64,000 bases of DNA from Fibrobacter sp. Its GTDB lineage: Bacteria > Fibrobacterota > Fibrobacteria > Fibrobacterales > Fibrobacteraceae. The stretch lies in assembly GCA_024399015.1 (NCBI GenBank), contig JAKSIC010000004.1:92041-156040 (forward strand). Reading direction: 5' to 3'. Below the pieces are notes generated by a model that was given only the letters and a program-made list of their open reading frames with translations, had not been told where the DNA came from and searched no databases. A program made the translations under genes and the position numbers. The first letter of the stretch is position 1. Every line of letters begins with the position of its first letter. Shown here in pieces: positions 8,740 to 17,694 of the stretch.

Positions 8740-10137
8740 CTACTTCTTATCCATGAGCCAGTTTACAGCTTCGCTCAGGCTGTGAACGCGCTTGATGTTC
8801 ATACCGCTGGTATTCTCGGGCAGGCTACCGCTGGCAGGAACGATAGCCTCCGTCATGCCAAGGCGGCGGGCCTCCTTGAGACGTTGGTCCAGCAGGTTCA
8901 CCCCACGCACCTCCCCCGACAGGCCAAGTTCACCGATGGCGATGGTCTGCCGCCCAAGAGGTATGCCCAGATGATTGCTGACGACCGCAAGCGCCAGCGC
9001 CAGGTCCGAAGAAGGATCGTTGACCTTCAGGCCGCCGGCAATGGTGGCAAACACGTCGGTGGTGCCGATGGTTATGCCGCCGAACTTTTCCAGCAGGGCT
9101 AAAATGATGGTCAATCGTTTGGCATCGATGCCGGCGGCCACACGTTGTGGAACCGCGTAATTCGTCTGGCTGACCAGAGCCTGGGTTTCAAACAAAAGCG
9201 CACGGGAGCCTTCCATAGTGCAGCACACGACACTGCCCGGAGTTGCCGGCATGCCCTCCTGCAGGAAGACGCGGCTGGGATTAGCCACGGGCGAAAGTCC
9301 ATGCCCCGTCATTTCAAAAACGCCAATTTCGTCGGTGGCCCCAAAACGATTCTTGATAGTACGCAGCAAACGATACTGATGATTGCGGTCGCCCTCGAAA
9401 TAGGCCACCGTATCCACCATGTGCTCCAAGATTCGGGGACCAGCAATCTGGCCATCCTTGGTAACGTGACCGATAACGATGGTAATGCATCCGGAATTCT
9501 TGGCAAAGACCATCAAGTCCAAGGTACATTCACGCAGTTGGCTGGCGCTACCCGGAGTGCCCGCCAAGTTTTCCTTATACACCGTCTGAATGGAATCAAT
9601 AACCAAAACCTGAGGCTTGATTTCCTTGGCCTGTTCCAGAATCTTGTCCAGGCTAGTCTCGCAAAGCAAAAGCATGTCGGAGCCGGCCACATCCAGACGT
9701 TCACTACGAAGCTTCACCTGGACAGCACTTTCTTCTCCACTCACATAAAGAGCCTTTACGCCGGCAGCATTCATCGTGGCAAGCGTCGAAAGAACAAGGG
9801 TGGATTTGCCGATACCGGGATCACCACCGATGAGCACCAGGGAACCAGGCGCAAAGCCTCCCCCGAGAACGCGGTCAAATTCAGAATTCGCCGTACTAAG
9901 GCGTTTGGTATCTTCTACAGCCACATCCTTAAGGGCAACAACCTGATGCACCGGGCCACCCAAGCCCCTGCCCCCACGACCCGCAGCCGCGTCTTCGTGT
10001 TCAACCACATGTTCCTTCAGGGAACTCCAGGCCCCGCAGAACGGGCAACGGCCCGCCCACTTGGGAGTTGTATTGCCACACTCCGTGCAAAGGAACTCAA
10101 TTTCTTTTTTTGCTTTAGACTTGCTTACTGCTACCAT
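8740..10137 (-). CDS. radA: DNA repair protein RadA (Sms)
   Basis: 465 residues. N-terminal C4 zinc finger (CTECG...CPFCGAW, residues about 17-34), RecA-like ATPase with Walker A GDPGIGKST near residue 105, the RadA-specific KNRFG motif near residue 262 and a C-terminal Lon-protease-like domain without protease activity (SDLALALAVVSNHLGIPL, IGELGLSGEVRGV). RadA acts in homologous recombination by extending D-loops. The start at 10137 places the zinc finger near the N-terminus as in known RadA; an in-frame GTG two codons earlier is also possible. No clear Shine-Dalgarno is seen. Confidence 0.96.
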   Translation of the reverse strand: MVAVSKSKAKKEIEFLCTECGNTTPKWAGRCPFCGAWSSLKEHVVEHEDAAAGRGGRGLGGPVHQVVALKDVAVEDTKRLSTANSEFDRVLGGGFAPGSLVLIGGDPGIGKSTLVLSTLATMNAAGVKALYVSGEESAVQVKLRSERLDVAGSDMLLLCETSLDKILEQAKEIKPQVLVIDSIQTVYKENLAGTPGSASQLRECTLDLMVFAKNSGCITIVIGHVTKDGQIAGPRILEHMVDTVAYFEGDRNHQYRLLRTIKNRFGATDEIGVFEMTGHGLSPVANPSRVFLQEGMPATPGSVVCCTMEGSRALLFETQALVSQTNYAVPQRVAAGIDAKRLTIILALLEKFGGITIGTTDVFATIAGGLKVNDPSSDLALALAVVSNHLGIPLGRQTIAIGELGLSGEVRGVNLLDQRLKEARRLGMTEAIVPASGSLPENTSGMNIKRVHSLSEAVNWLMDKK

Positions 10138-10206
10138 GTGCACTAATATAATTAAAAACCGCTGACAAAATGTGTCAGCAACCAAAATAGTGCACAAAAA
10201 AGCAAA

Positions 10207-10554
10207 TTATTTCTTATGCCAGTTGGCAGCCTTTTCCACAGGAGTACCGATTATATACGCCGCCCCGGATATAAGTTTCAGCAGCGTTTTGGCACCTTCT
10301 TCTTCGGCAAGAGAGCTTTGAGCTCTGTCATACGCCTTGAGAACCGCAGAAGACGCCTGATTATCTCTTAGCAGGTAATCATTGTTCATCTTCAGAATAA
10401 GGAACTTGTCCTGCAGGAAAACATTTTGCTTCAGAGCTGAATCCTGTGGGGTTACATTGGGGGCAGGAAGCATTTGGGCACAACACAACGATGCAGCAAC
10501 GAGAATCCCCGCTGCAACAACTTTCGAATAGAGATTGTGCATTGAACGCCACAT
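10207..10554 (-). CDS. small exported protein of unknown function
   Basis: 115 residues from the ATG at 10554 (a second ATG lies at 10542). The N-terminus HNLYSKVVAAGILVAASLCCAQ is a signal peptide. The mature part is mostly helical, with LKQNVFLQDKFLILKMNNDYLL and KTLLKLISGAAYIIGTPVEKA. No family is recognised. It lies between the collagen-like lipoprotein gene and radA on the same strand, but a terminator precedes it. Confidence 0.6.
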   Translation of the reverse strand: MWRSMHNLYSKVVAAGILVAASLCCAQMLPAPNVTPQDSALKQNVFLQDKFLILKMNNDYLLRDNQASSAVLKAYDRAQSSLAEEEGAKTLLKLISGAAYIIGTPVEKAANWHKK

Positions 10555-10582
10555 GATTTCTAATATATAAAAAAGAACGCAT

Positions 10583-10616
10583 AAAAAAAGACCCAGGACT
10601 TTGTCCCAGGTCTTTT
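10583..10616 (-). terminator. Rho-independent terminator
   Basis: Read on the minus strand, AAAAGACC pairs with GGTCTTTT around an inner GGAC/GTCC stem with a small internal mismatch, followed by T residues. It ends the collagen-like lipoprotein transcript. Confidence 0.8.
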
Positions 10617-10634
10617 CACAAAGACAACCAGCAA

Positions 10635-13253
10635 TTAGTTCCATTCACTACATCTGTAACCATCTTCCTGGCCATTTTTGCCGCGACAATGATAATAAAG
10701 GAAGCCTTCCTTTAATCCCTTTACAGGAACATAATCAACTTCATCCTTGTCGTTTACGATAATGGCTACACCCGCAAGGTAGTTAGGCCAACGCTTGTAG
10801 CCTTCGGCATTCCACGGAGATTTTTCAAAGTGCAGATCAATCTTTCGATTGGTAACAACAACCAAGAATGGAGCGACAAACTGATCATGAGATGTAACGA
10901 ACGTTACATTATGCATAGTACTATACTTAAAATACTTTTCTACAAAATCGCGAACCCTTTGATCAGCATTATAGAAATCATTTGGGCATGCATTTGTATC
11001 GTAAGCAGCCACGACATACTGAGACCAGTCATCCTTGCCTAAACACGATCCTCCATCCGGTTTCTTGAACCAGCCTCCCTTAAAATCAGTCCTGATTGCA
11101 AAATTATCATAATCAACTTCAACTTTGTCACCAGTTGAAAAAATCTTCGCCGAATCAAGCATTATTGTTTCACCCTTACCTATGGAAACGTTCATATCGG
11201 TTTGTCTAGTGCGATAGGCGTCCGTACTCATGTAATAGAAATCATCCAAATTCAAAGAGGATAGTTTTCCCCCTAAATACAGGGCCTGGGAACGACCATT
11301 GGCATTCAGATACTTATTCCATTCAGTATCATTCCTCTCTCGTTCAGCATGGCGAACTACAAACGCAACTTTTTCATTGGGGAGCAAGCAGCCAAAGATT
11401 TCTTCCAGGGGAACGAAGTCCGTTTCCATGGCTCGCTTTGCCTTACATGCATCAGAAAGTTCTACAACGCTGGAGCTAGAGCTGGATTCGACAGCAGGAT
11501 CTTGCACTGCTACGCTTGAACTAGAGGATTCACTAGAGCTGGAGGGCGTAAAATCCTGACCGTCCTTACCAGGTTCACCCTGGGGACCTTGCGGACCGGT
11601 TTCACCCTGGGGACCTTGTTCACCTTGATCTCCCTTGTCACCCTTTTCGCCCTGAGGACCCTGAGCGCCATCAGCACCGTCACGACCATTACGCAATTCA
11701 CCGACCTTTTCGGTTCCGCAGTAAACATCGTAGCCGTTGATTGTCGCATTTGCAGTTACATAGCAAGAGGTACCGTTCGTACCATTCTGGCCATCGACGC
11801 CATCCTTGCCATTTTCACCGTCCTTGCCGTCGACACCGTCTTTACCGTCAGAACCGTTCACACCATCCTTACCATCGGTGCCGTTCTGACCGTTACGCAA
11901 TTCACCGACCTTTTCGGTTCCGCAGTAAACATCGTAGCCGTTGATTGTCGCATTTGCAGTTACATAGCAAGAGGTACCGTTCGTACCATTCTGGCCATCG
12001 ACGCCATCCTTGCCATTTTCACCGTCCTTGCCGTCGACACCGTCTTTACCGTCAGAACCGTTCACACCATCCTTACCATCGGTGCCGTTCTGACCGTTAC
12101 GCAATTCACCAACCTTTTCAGTTCCGCAAATCACGTCAAAGCCATTAATCGCGGCATTCACAACTACGGAGCAGGACGTTCCGTCCTTGCCATCAACGCC
12201 GTCTTTACCGTCAGCACCATTTGCACCATCAGTACCATTGACGCCGTCCTTACCATCGGCACCATCAAGGCCGTTCCACAAATCAATGGGATCATCGTCA
12301 CCGCATTGGAGGCGAACACCCCTTCTTCCTGTTTCCGAATCGAGAATCAGAGTAGAGGTACAACCAATACCATCTAAGCCGTCCTTACCATCGGTTCCGT
12401 TCACGCCATCCTTGCCATCGACACCATCTTTGCCGTTAGCACCATCAACGCCATCCTTGCCATTTTCACCATTGAGCAAATGGCCCACAAGCTGATTACC
12501 ACAATAAACATCAAAGCCATTGACGTCTGTACTCGGAACAACCGTACAAGAAGAACCATCCAAACCATTCTGGCCTGCAGCACCAGTATCGCCCTTGTCG
12601 CCCTTTTCACCCTGGGCGCCGGTATCACCTTTTTCACCCTTTTCGCCTTGGGGGCCTTGAGCTCCGTCAACACCATCCTTACCGTCTACACCGTCCTTAC
12701 CATCGGCACCGTCTTTACCATCGGTACCATTCCAGATGTAAACAGGAGCTTCGCCACCACAGCTAATGCTATAGCCGGTCTTGCCGGAGGATTCATCGGT
12801 AATTGCCACAGCGGCACAACCGACGCCGTCCTGGCCATCGATGCCATCGCGGCCGTCCTTTCCATTGATTCCATTCAAAAGTACGCCAAGGGAATCGCCA
12901 CCGCAAATAACCTTGTGGCCATCAATGCCAGCCAAGGGGACAATGGTACAGGAAGTTCCGTTGGAACCAGCCACACCAGCTTCACCCTTTTCACCGGTCA
13001 AGCCCTGCAGACCATCTTTACCATTAACGCCGTCCTTACCGTCAGCGCCATCCTTACCATTATACACAACACCTATGGAATCACCACCACAGATGATCTT
13101 AATACCCGTGCCATCGGCAAGGGATTCCGTAGAGCAGCTGAAGCTGAACTCACGATCGTTATCTTGTTGAGGAGCTTCACTGGCCACTTGGGTACACGCA
13201 CCCAAAAACATTAGACCAGCTAACAAAAACGCATAATGCGCAAATTTACCCAT
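10635..13253 (-). CDS. collagen-like lipoprotein with C-terminal histidine phosphatase domain
   Basis: 872 residues. The signal peptide ends in the lipobox LGAC (Cys near residue 20). Residues about 33-585 alternate short Cys-pair modules (for example TSCTIVPLAGIDGHKVICGG) with Gly-X-Y collagen-like segments rich in GKDG, GVDG and GEKG; eight Cys-pair modules can be counted. A Ser-rich linker follows. Residues about 610-872 form a histidine-phosphatase-like domain: VAFVVRHAERERND carries the RH catalytic motif, STDAYRTRQT the expected second arginine and VTFVTSHDQF the second histidine. Collagen-like stalks usually extend a domain from the cell surface. The phosphatase substrate is unknown; all expected catalytic residues look present. 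The upstream 400-bp gap is shared with a divergent glycosyltransferase gene. Confidence 0.85.
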   Translation of the reverse strand: MGKFAHYAFLLAGLMFLGACTQVASEAPQQDNDREFSFSCSTESLADGTGIKIICGGDSIGVVYNGKDGADGKDGVNGKDGLQGLTGEKGEAGVAGSNGTSCTIVPLAGIDGHKVICGGDSLGVLLNGINGKDGRDGIDGQDGVGCAAVAITDESSGKTGYSISCGGEAPVYIWNGTDGKDGADGKDGVDGKDGVDGAQGPQGEKGEKGDTGAQGEKGDKGDTGAAGQNGLDGSSCTVVPSTDVNGFDVYCGNQLVGHLLNGENGKDGVDGANGKDGVDGKDGVNGTDGKDGLDGIGCTSTLILDSETGRRGVRLQCGDDDPIDLWNGLDGADGKDGVNGTDGANGADGKDGVDGKDGTSCSVVVNAAINGFDVICGTEKVGELRNGQNGTDGKDGVNGSDGKDGVDGKDGENGKDGVDGQNGTNGTSCYVTANATINGYDVYCGTEKVGELRNGQNGTDGKDGVNGSDGKDGVDGKDGENGKDGVDGQNGTNGTSCYVTANATINGYDVYCGTEKVGELRNGRDGADGAQGPQGEKGDKGDQGEQGPQGETGPQGPQGEPGKDGQDFTPSSSSESSSSSVAVQDPAVESSSSSSVVELSDACKAKRAMETDFVPLEEIFGCLLPNEKVAFVVRHAERERNDTEWNKYLNANGRSQALYLGGKLSSLNLDDFYYMSTDAYRTRQTDMNVSIGKGETIMLDSAKIFSTGDKVEVDYDNFAIRTDFKGGWFKKPDGGSCLGKDDWSQYVVAAYDTNACPNDFYNADQRVRDFVEKYFKYSTMHNVTFVTSHDQFVAPFLVVVTNRKIDLHFEKSPWNAEGYKRWPNYLAGVAIIVNDKDEVDYVPVKGLKEGFLYYHCRGKNGQEDGYRCSEWN
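11691..12098. repeat. two tandem 204-bp copies inside the collagen-like gene
   Basis: The segments 11691-11894 and 11895-12098 appear identical base for base and encode one Cys-pair module plus its Gly-X-Y run (68 residues). A third, diverged unit starts at 12099. This looks like a recent in-frame duplication that lengthens the stalk by one unit. Confidence 0.9.
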
Positions 13254-13401
13254 ATGTATCCCATCTTTAGTTTATTGTTAAACAATAAAACACCAACCGA
13301 TGGTAAATTTAGCAATACATATAGGTTACTTCACGAACAAATTCATAAAATTGTATACAAAAGAAAACTTTTCTTCGTTTTTACGCCAAAAAGCGGAGTT
13401 T

Positions 13402-13416
13402 CGTCCTTAAAGGACG
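13402..13416. promoter_or_regulatory. 15-bp palindrome in the divergent intergenic region
   Basis: CGTCCTTAAAGGACG is symmetric around the central base. It lies within the 403-bp AT-rich gap (13254-13656) between the collagen-like lipoprotein gene and the glycosyltransferase gene. It could be an operator or a small hairpin; which is not decidable here. Confidence 0.4.
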
Positions 13417-13529
13417 ATAAATATCATTCCCACCACAACATAAATAGACAGAAAAATTCCAAACTTTTTCAAATCCATACCATACTCCAAATTTTAGTTT
13501 ACATTTAAAGTAAGCAAAATATATACAAT

Positions 13530-13547
13530 GTGTGACATTTTTCACAC
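13530..13547. promoter_or_regulatory. CRP/FNR-family-like operator
   Basis: GTGTGACATTTTTCACAC has 6-bp perfectly symmetric arms around a 6-bp spacer and matches the TGTGA-N6-TCACA consensus of the CRP/FNR family. It lies 110 bp upstream of the glycosyltransferase start in the divergent gap. Apart from this and the palindrome at 13402, the gap 13254-13656 is AT-rich with no supported ORF. Confidence 0.55.
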
Positions 13548-13656
13548 CTTATATGACAAATTATTATTAAAAAATATGACTTTTTTCATGTTCACCCTCA
13601 AAAATTTCCCTCATTTTTTATTTCTATATTGATTTTTTGTTAAAAATCGGGGTTTT

Positions 13657-15393
13657 ATGAAAAAAAATCAAGCCACAATGCTTTTCCTGCTTTGGGGAAC
13701 TCTTTGTCTGTTGGCCAACATTTTATGTACCAATGCATCCGCTTTTGGCGGTGACCAGGGCTATTGGGCCGATTGGATCCAAAAATTGGCCAATGGTGGC
13801 TTCGAAAAATTCAACGGAAACTACCCTCCCCTCTATGTTTTCTGGCTCTGGGTGGTTTCCAAGATCTACGTCTTGGCAAATATTCCCATCGACAAGACCT
13901 TCATGCTGAAATTCCTGTGCCTGTGGCCCATCTACTTTGCTCACCTAGGCCTTGTTGATTTCACTAGCAGACTGGTGGCAAAATCCAAGCTTGACTCCCT
14001 GAAAATTCACTTGATTCTTGCTCTGGTTGCTTTCAACCCTGCATTTTTGCTTGACGGTCCCATGTGGGGACAGGTGGACCTTTTCCCCTGCGTGTTCGGC
14101 GTAGCAGCGCTTTACTGCATCAACTTCAAACATAAAATCAAGTACGCCTCCATGTTCTTCGCCTTGGCTCTTCTTGCCAAGTTCCAGATGATTTTGCTCT
14201 TGCCTGTTTTTGGCGGTTTGTTCCTGCGCAACTACAAGACTTCCTGGAAGGGCCTCCCCTGCATGGTCATTGCCATCGGTCTAGTGTTGTTGCCCTTCAT
14301 CGTCGGCGGAAACCTGGGCGGTATGCTTTCCAACGCTTACGTCAACACCACAAGCCAGTACCCATTCTCTACTTATAACGCAGCAAACCTGTGGATGTTC
14401 CTTGCTGGAAATTTAAGCAGTGACGCTACTCCGCTGTTTGACTTGCCCAATAGCGGCATCTGGTTCCTGCTCTCCCCCAGCTGGCTCGGCAAGATTCTTT
14501 TCGTTATCATCTCCGCATATATTCTGAAGTGCGCCCTCTTTACCAAGAGCCTGCGCAGGACTTTTGAACTGGCCACCTGGGAAGCTTTCGCATTCTTCCT
14601 GCTTCTGCCGGGAATGCACGAACGTTACCTGCTTTACGCCATCCCCTTCGCCTTGGTCTGGCTTGTTCTTGACTCAAAGAAAGCTTGGTTCTGGGCTGTG
14701 GCTATCACCACCCTCTGCGCCATGAACATCAATATCATCAACAGTTTCAAGGGCGCCGATCTCTGGTCCTGGGTTTCCGGCCTCGCTGTAATGGCATTTG
14801 TTGCCGGAATCATCCATAATTTCGCACCGAAGTTTTTCCCTTTCATCGCAAGCTCTATTGAAAAACTGAACTTGCCGCGTTTCGTGCCCTATGTATTTTT
14901 AAGCGCATTCCTTGTTGTGGAATTGTCCTGCGAAATCAAAGACGCCATGCCCGTGGAAGTGGAACTTCAAGAAAACCAGATGTATTTGACCGATTTGCAA
15001 ATCGATCACTACACCCAAGAATACGGCTCGCCTCGCATCAATCGTACCGTGGAAGGCAAGACACTTACCGTGAAGGGGCGCCAGTACGAGAAGGGCATCG
15101 GTTCCCATGCCAAGTCCATGCTTTATTTCAACCTTCCTGAAAACGCAGAGAGCCTTGATTTCTTCGCTGCAGTGGACGATGAAGTTTCCGGCGGCGGATC
15201 TGTAAAGTTCCGCGTTTCTTCCAATGGCAGGGTGCTTTGGAGTAGCGGGGTCGTCCAAGGAAACCACACTCCTGTCCAGGGCAAGGTCGATGTAAGCGGG
15301 CTCCGCACCATTTGTCTGGAAATCGATTCCAATGGAGACAACGCATACGACCACGCCGACTGGCTCAACCTGATTTTAACCTTGAAGAAGTAA
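13657..15393 (+). CDS. GT-C membrane glycosyltransferase with C-terminal NPCBM-like domain
   Basis: 578 residues. Residues 1-435 hold about eleven hydrophobic segments with the loop GGDQGYWADWIQKLANGG and NGNYPPLYVFWLW after the first, a layout typical of GT-C polyprenol-dependent mannosyl/glucosyltransferases (PIG-M/GT39-like). Residues about 438-578 are soluble and resemble the NPCBM module: YEKGIGSHAKSMLYFNLP, DFFAAVDDEVSGGGSVKFRVS and the closing ICLEIDSNGDNAYDHADWLN. The module is predicted to sit outside the cytoplasm and bind glycan. The next gene, another GT-C enzyme, starts 1 bp after the stop, so the two are an operon. A GGGG box lies upstream of the start. Confidence 0.85.
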   Translation: MKKNQATMLFLLWGTLCLLANILCTNASAFGGDQGYWADWIQKLANGGFEKFNGNYPPLYVFWLWVVSKIYVLANIPIDKTFMLKFLCLWPIYFAHLGLVDFTSRLVAKSKLDSLKIHLILALVAFNPAFLLDGPMWGQVDLFPCVFGVAALYCINFKHKIKYASMFFALALLAKFQMILLLPVFGGLFLRNYKTSWKGLPCMVIAIGLVLLPFIVGGNLGGMLSNAYVNTTSQYPFSTYNAANLWMFLAGNLSSDATPLFDLPNSGIWFLLSPSWLGKILFVIISAYILKCALFTKSLRRTFELATWEAFAFFLLLPGMHERYLLYAIPFALVWLVLDSKKAWFWAVAITTLCAMNINIINSFKGADLWSWVSGLAVMAFVAGIIHNFAPKFFPFIASSIEKLNLPRFVPYVFLSAFLVVELSCEIKDAMPVEVELQENQMYLTDLQIDHYTQEYGSPRINRTVEGKTLTVKGRQYEKGIGSHAKSMLYFNLPENAESLDFFAAVDDEVSGGGSVKFRVSSNGRVLWSSGVVQGNHTPVQGKVDVSGLRTICLEIDSNGDNAYDHADWLNLILTLKK

Positions 15394-15394
15394 G

Positions 15395-16996
15395 ATGAAA
15401 GACGTTTTGAAAGAACGAGCCATGGCTTTACTTTCCGGATGGAAGCAGGTTTGGAAGGAGCACCCGAGGCGCACCGCGTTATTCTGGACGTTCCTTGCCA
15501 TCGGTATTTTTGCAAGGGCATACATGTTTGGCGATGTGCCCGGCGATATAAACCAGGATGAAGCATTCGCAGGCTACAACGCATTTACCCTGCTGCACCA
15601 CGGGAAGGATTCCTACGGCTACCCCATGCCCGTGTACCTGACAGCCTGGGGTTCCGGCATGAACGCTCTGGAATCCTACCTGATGATTCCCTTCGTTGCA
15701 TTATTTGGCTTGAAGGTATGGGCGATCCGCTTACCCATGCTGCTGGTGGGCATTTTCTCCCTCGTCGCCGTTTATAAATTGGTTCTTCATTTTTCCAACG
15801 AGAAACTTGCACTTGCCGCCCTTTTGATGGTGGCCATTTCTCCGTGGCATATCATGATTTCCCGCTGGGCACTGGAATCAAATCTCGCTCCCGGCTTTGT
15901 TTTGTTCGGCATTTTCTTTTTTGTAAAAGGCCTGCAGAACCAAAAGTTCCTGATGGCTTCCGCTGCATTCTTCGGGCTTTCCCTTTACGCCTACGCCACC
16001 ATCTGGGCGGTTGTGCCCATCATCATTCTTGGCAGCGTTCTTTATGCCATCTGGATTCACGCCTTGAAGATGGATCGCTACCTCTGGATTTCCTTGGGAA
16101 TTCTTTCCGCCCTTGCAATTCCCTTGATGCTTTTCCTGATGGTGAACAAGGATATCATTTCAGAAATCCGTCTGCCTTTCTACAGCATTCCTAAGCTGGT
16201 TTACTTCCGCGATAGTGAAATTTCCTTCAGCCAGATTCCCCAGAACTTGGCAAACCTCTGGAGCATTCTCACCAACCAAAGCGATGGCCTTCCTTGGAAC
16301 GCCATTCGAGACTACGGAATCTTCTACCCCGTCACCTTGGTGTTCTGCTTTATCGGTTTGATTCCTACCGTTTGGAACACGGTTCAGGACATTCGCAAAC
16401 GCAGTCTCGGTCTTGACTTTTTCGTTCTGCTTTGGACTCTCGCAGGCTTTATCATCGGCGCTTTGATTAACGTGAACATCAACCGCGTAAACCTCTTGTT
16501 CCTGCCGCTATTGATTCTCGCTGCCCGCGGAATTCTGATGACATTCAGCTACATTCACCCCAAGACTCTTTGGATTCCGCTGTTTGCCTACCTGCTTTAC
16601 TTCTGCACCTTCGAAAAGGAATACTTTACCACCTACAAGGATTCCATCGGTCAGCATTTCTGCGAAGGCCTTGAAGATGCCATGACGTTCGCCACATCAA
16701 AGTTGGCCCCGGGTCAAAATATGGTGGTGGATCCCAATACCAGCTATCCAAGGATCTTGTTCTACGGAAAGGTGGACTTGAACGCATACTTGAACACAGT
16801 CAAGTACATCAACTTCCCCAGCGCATTCCTTTATGTCAGTTCCTTTGACAAGTACGATTTCACCAACAGCGTGAACCGTATAAACAAAAACGCTGTTTAC
16901 CTTCTGGAAAACAGCGCAGATCAAATGAACCGTCTACAGGATTCCGGGTTCCAGGTGCGAAACTTCGGAAAGTACCTTGTAGGTTTTGCCGACTAA
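15395..16996 (+). CDS. GT39/ArnT-like membrane glycosyltransferase
   Basis: 533 residues with about eleven transmembrane segments. The first periplasmic loop contains DINQDEAFAGYNAFTLLHHG, the acidic (D/E-E) motif of dolichyl- or polyprenyl-phosphate-dependent transferases, followed by VYLTAWGSGMNALESYLMIP as in the PMT_2 family. A soluble C-terminal part (residues about 430-533) follows the last membrane helix. It probably transfers a sugar from a lipid carrier onto a surface glycan or protein, with the preceding GT-C protein as partner; acceptor unknown. Start codon is 1 bp after the preceding stop. Confidence 0.85.
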   Translation: MKDVLKERAMALLSGWKQVWKEHPRRTALFWTFLAIGIFARAYMFGDVPGDINQDEAFAGYNAFTLLHHGKDSYGYPMPVYLTAWGSGMNALESYLMIPFVALFGLKVWAIRLPMLLVGIFSLVAVYKLVLHFSNEKLALAALLMVAISPWHIMISRWALESNLAPGFVLFGIFFFVKGLQNQKFLMASAAFFGLSLYAYATIWAVVPIIILGSVLYAIWIHALKMDRYLWISLGILSALAIPLMLFLMVNKDIISEIRLPFYSIPKLVYFRDSEISFSQIPQNLANLWSILTNQSDGLPWNAIRDYGIFYPVTLVFCFIGLIPTVWNTVQDIRKRSLGLDFFVLLWTLAGFIIGALINVNINRVNLLFLPLLILAARGILMTFSYIHPKTLWIPLFAYLLYFCTFEKEYFTTYKDSIGQHFCEGLEDAMTFATSKLAPGQNMVVDPNTSYPRILFYGKVDLNAYLNTVKYINFPSAFLYVSSFDKYDFTNSVNRINKNAVYLLENSADQMNRLQDSGFQVRNFGKYLVGFAD

Positions 16997-17005
16997 AAAG
17001 TCGGC
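16988..17005 (+). terminator. hairpin overlapping the 3' end of the glycosyltransferase gene
   Basis: GCCGACT/AGTCGGC stem of 7 bp with AAAA loop, partly inside the last codons. It has no long T-run, so it is a weak terminator candidate between convergent genes. Confidence 0.4.
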
Positions 17006-17017
17006 CCACACCTTACA

Positions 17018-17575
17018 TTACTGCGGTTTGGAAACCACCGGGCGGACACGCTTGCCGCAAAGGGTAACCACAATGCCAGCCTGAGCGAACATGTAGTAGG
17101 CGGTATCGCGGCTATTGTTCAAGGTGGACTTAGGATCGTAATCATCCTTGGTCACGAAGACTTCGGAAACACCGGAAAGGCTAACATCCAAAGCGCAACG
17201 TTCGCAAGGGAAACCAATCACGTAAAGCTTGGAACCAGCAGGCACCTTGCCGCGGGCATAATGCAGGGCGTTGATTTCTGCATGGACCATGAAAGGATAC
17301 TTGTTGGCTTCGAATTCGTGATGGCTAATGAGTTCGCCGGAATCAGCATCCAGAAGATCGTAAGCCAGTTTCTGCTTTTCGCGGGTGTAGGGCACGGTTT
17401 CATCATCGAAGCCAGCCGGAGCGCCGTTGTAGCCGGTACTGATGACGCGGCCGTCGGCAGACACGAGGATTGCACCCATCTGGGTATTCTGATCTTTGGA
17501 AAGACGAGCCTGGGCCACCATCATCTGGGTATAGACTTCGTCGCGAAGCTTGGAGCGGGAGGAATTGTTGTTCAT
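17018..17575 (-). CDS. dCMP/cytidine deaminase family protein
   Basis: 185 residues with the zinc-binding deaminase motifs: HAEINALHYARGKVPAGS (HAE, ligand His plus catalytic Glu) and GFPCERCALDV (PCxxC). The N-terminus MMVAQARLSKDQNTQMGAIL and STGYNGAPAGFDDE fit deoxycytidylate deaminases (ComEB/dCMP deaminase type), which supply dUMP for thymidylate synthesis. An inserted region of about 25 residues (VPYTREKQKLAYDLLDADSG) lies before the HAE motif. Exact substrate is not proven by sequence. No Shine-Dalgarno is visible before the ATG. Confidence 0.85.
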   Translation of the reverse strand: MNNNSSRSKLRDEVYTQMMVAQARLSKDQNTQMGAILVSADGRVISTGYNGAPAGFDDETVPYTREKQKLAYDLLDADSGELISHHEFEANKYPFMVHAEINALHYARGKVPAGSKLYVIGFPCERCALDVSLSGVSEVFVTKDDYDPKSTLNNSRDTAYYMFAQAGIVVTLCGKRVRPVVSKPQ

Positions 17576-17603
17576 ACAAATGAAAATATAAGAAAAAAAG
17601 GAG

Positions 17604-17624
17604 ATCCCGGTTCAAGACCGGGAT
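17604..17624. repeat. dispersed palindromic element
   Basis: ATCCCGGT and ACCGGGAT flank a 5-nt loop and are followed by GACA. The sequence is closely similar to the palindrome ATTCCCGG..CCGGGAAT followed by GACA inside trpCF near 62295-62320, so both probably belong to one repeat family. Confidence 0.65.
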
Positions 17625-17642
17625 GACATAGGAAAAAGAAAA

Positions 17643-17668
17643 CTGGTGGCAGCCGAAGCCACCACCAG
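17643..17668. terminator. Rho-independent terminator, probably bidirectional
   Basis: CTGGTGG and CCACCAG form the outer stem around an inner GGC/GCC stem with a TTCG-type loop on the minus strand. T-rich stretches follow on both sides. It ends the SDR gene on the minus strand. Confidence 0.8.
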
Positions 17669-17694
17669 CTTTTTGGGGGTTAGGAGGATTCCGT

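Noticed and set aside
11589..12377. CRISPR-like or satellite repeat
   Set aside because: The periodicity is the Gly-X-Y and Cys-module coding pattern of the collagen-like protein.
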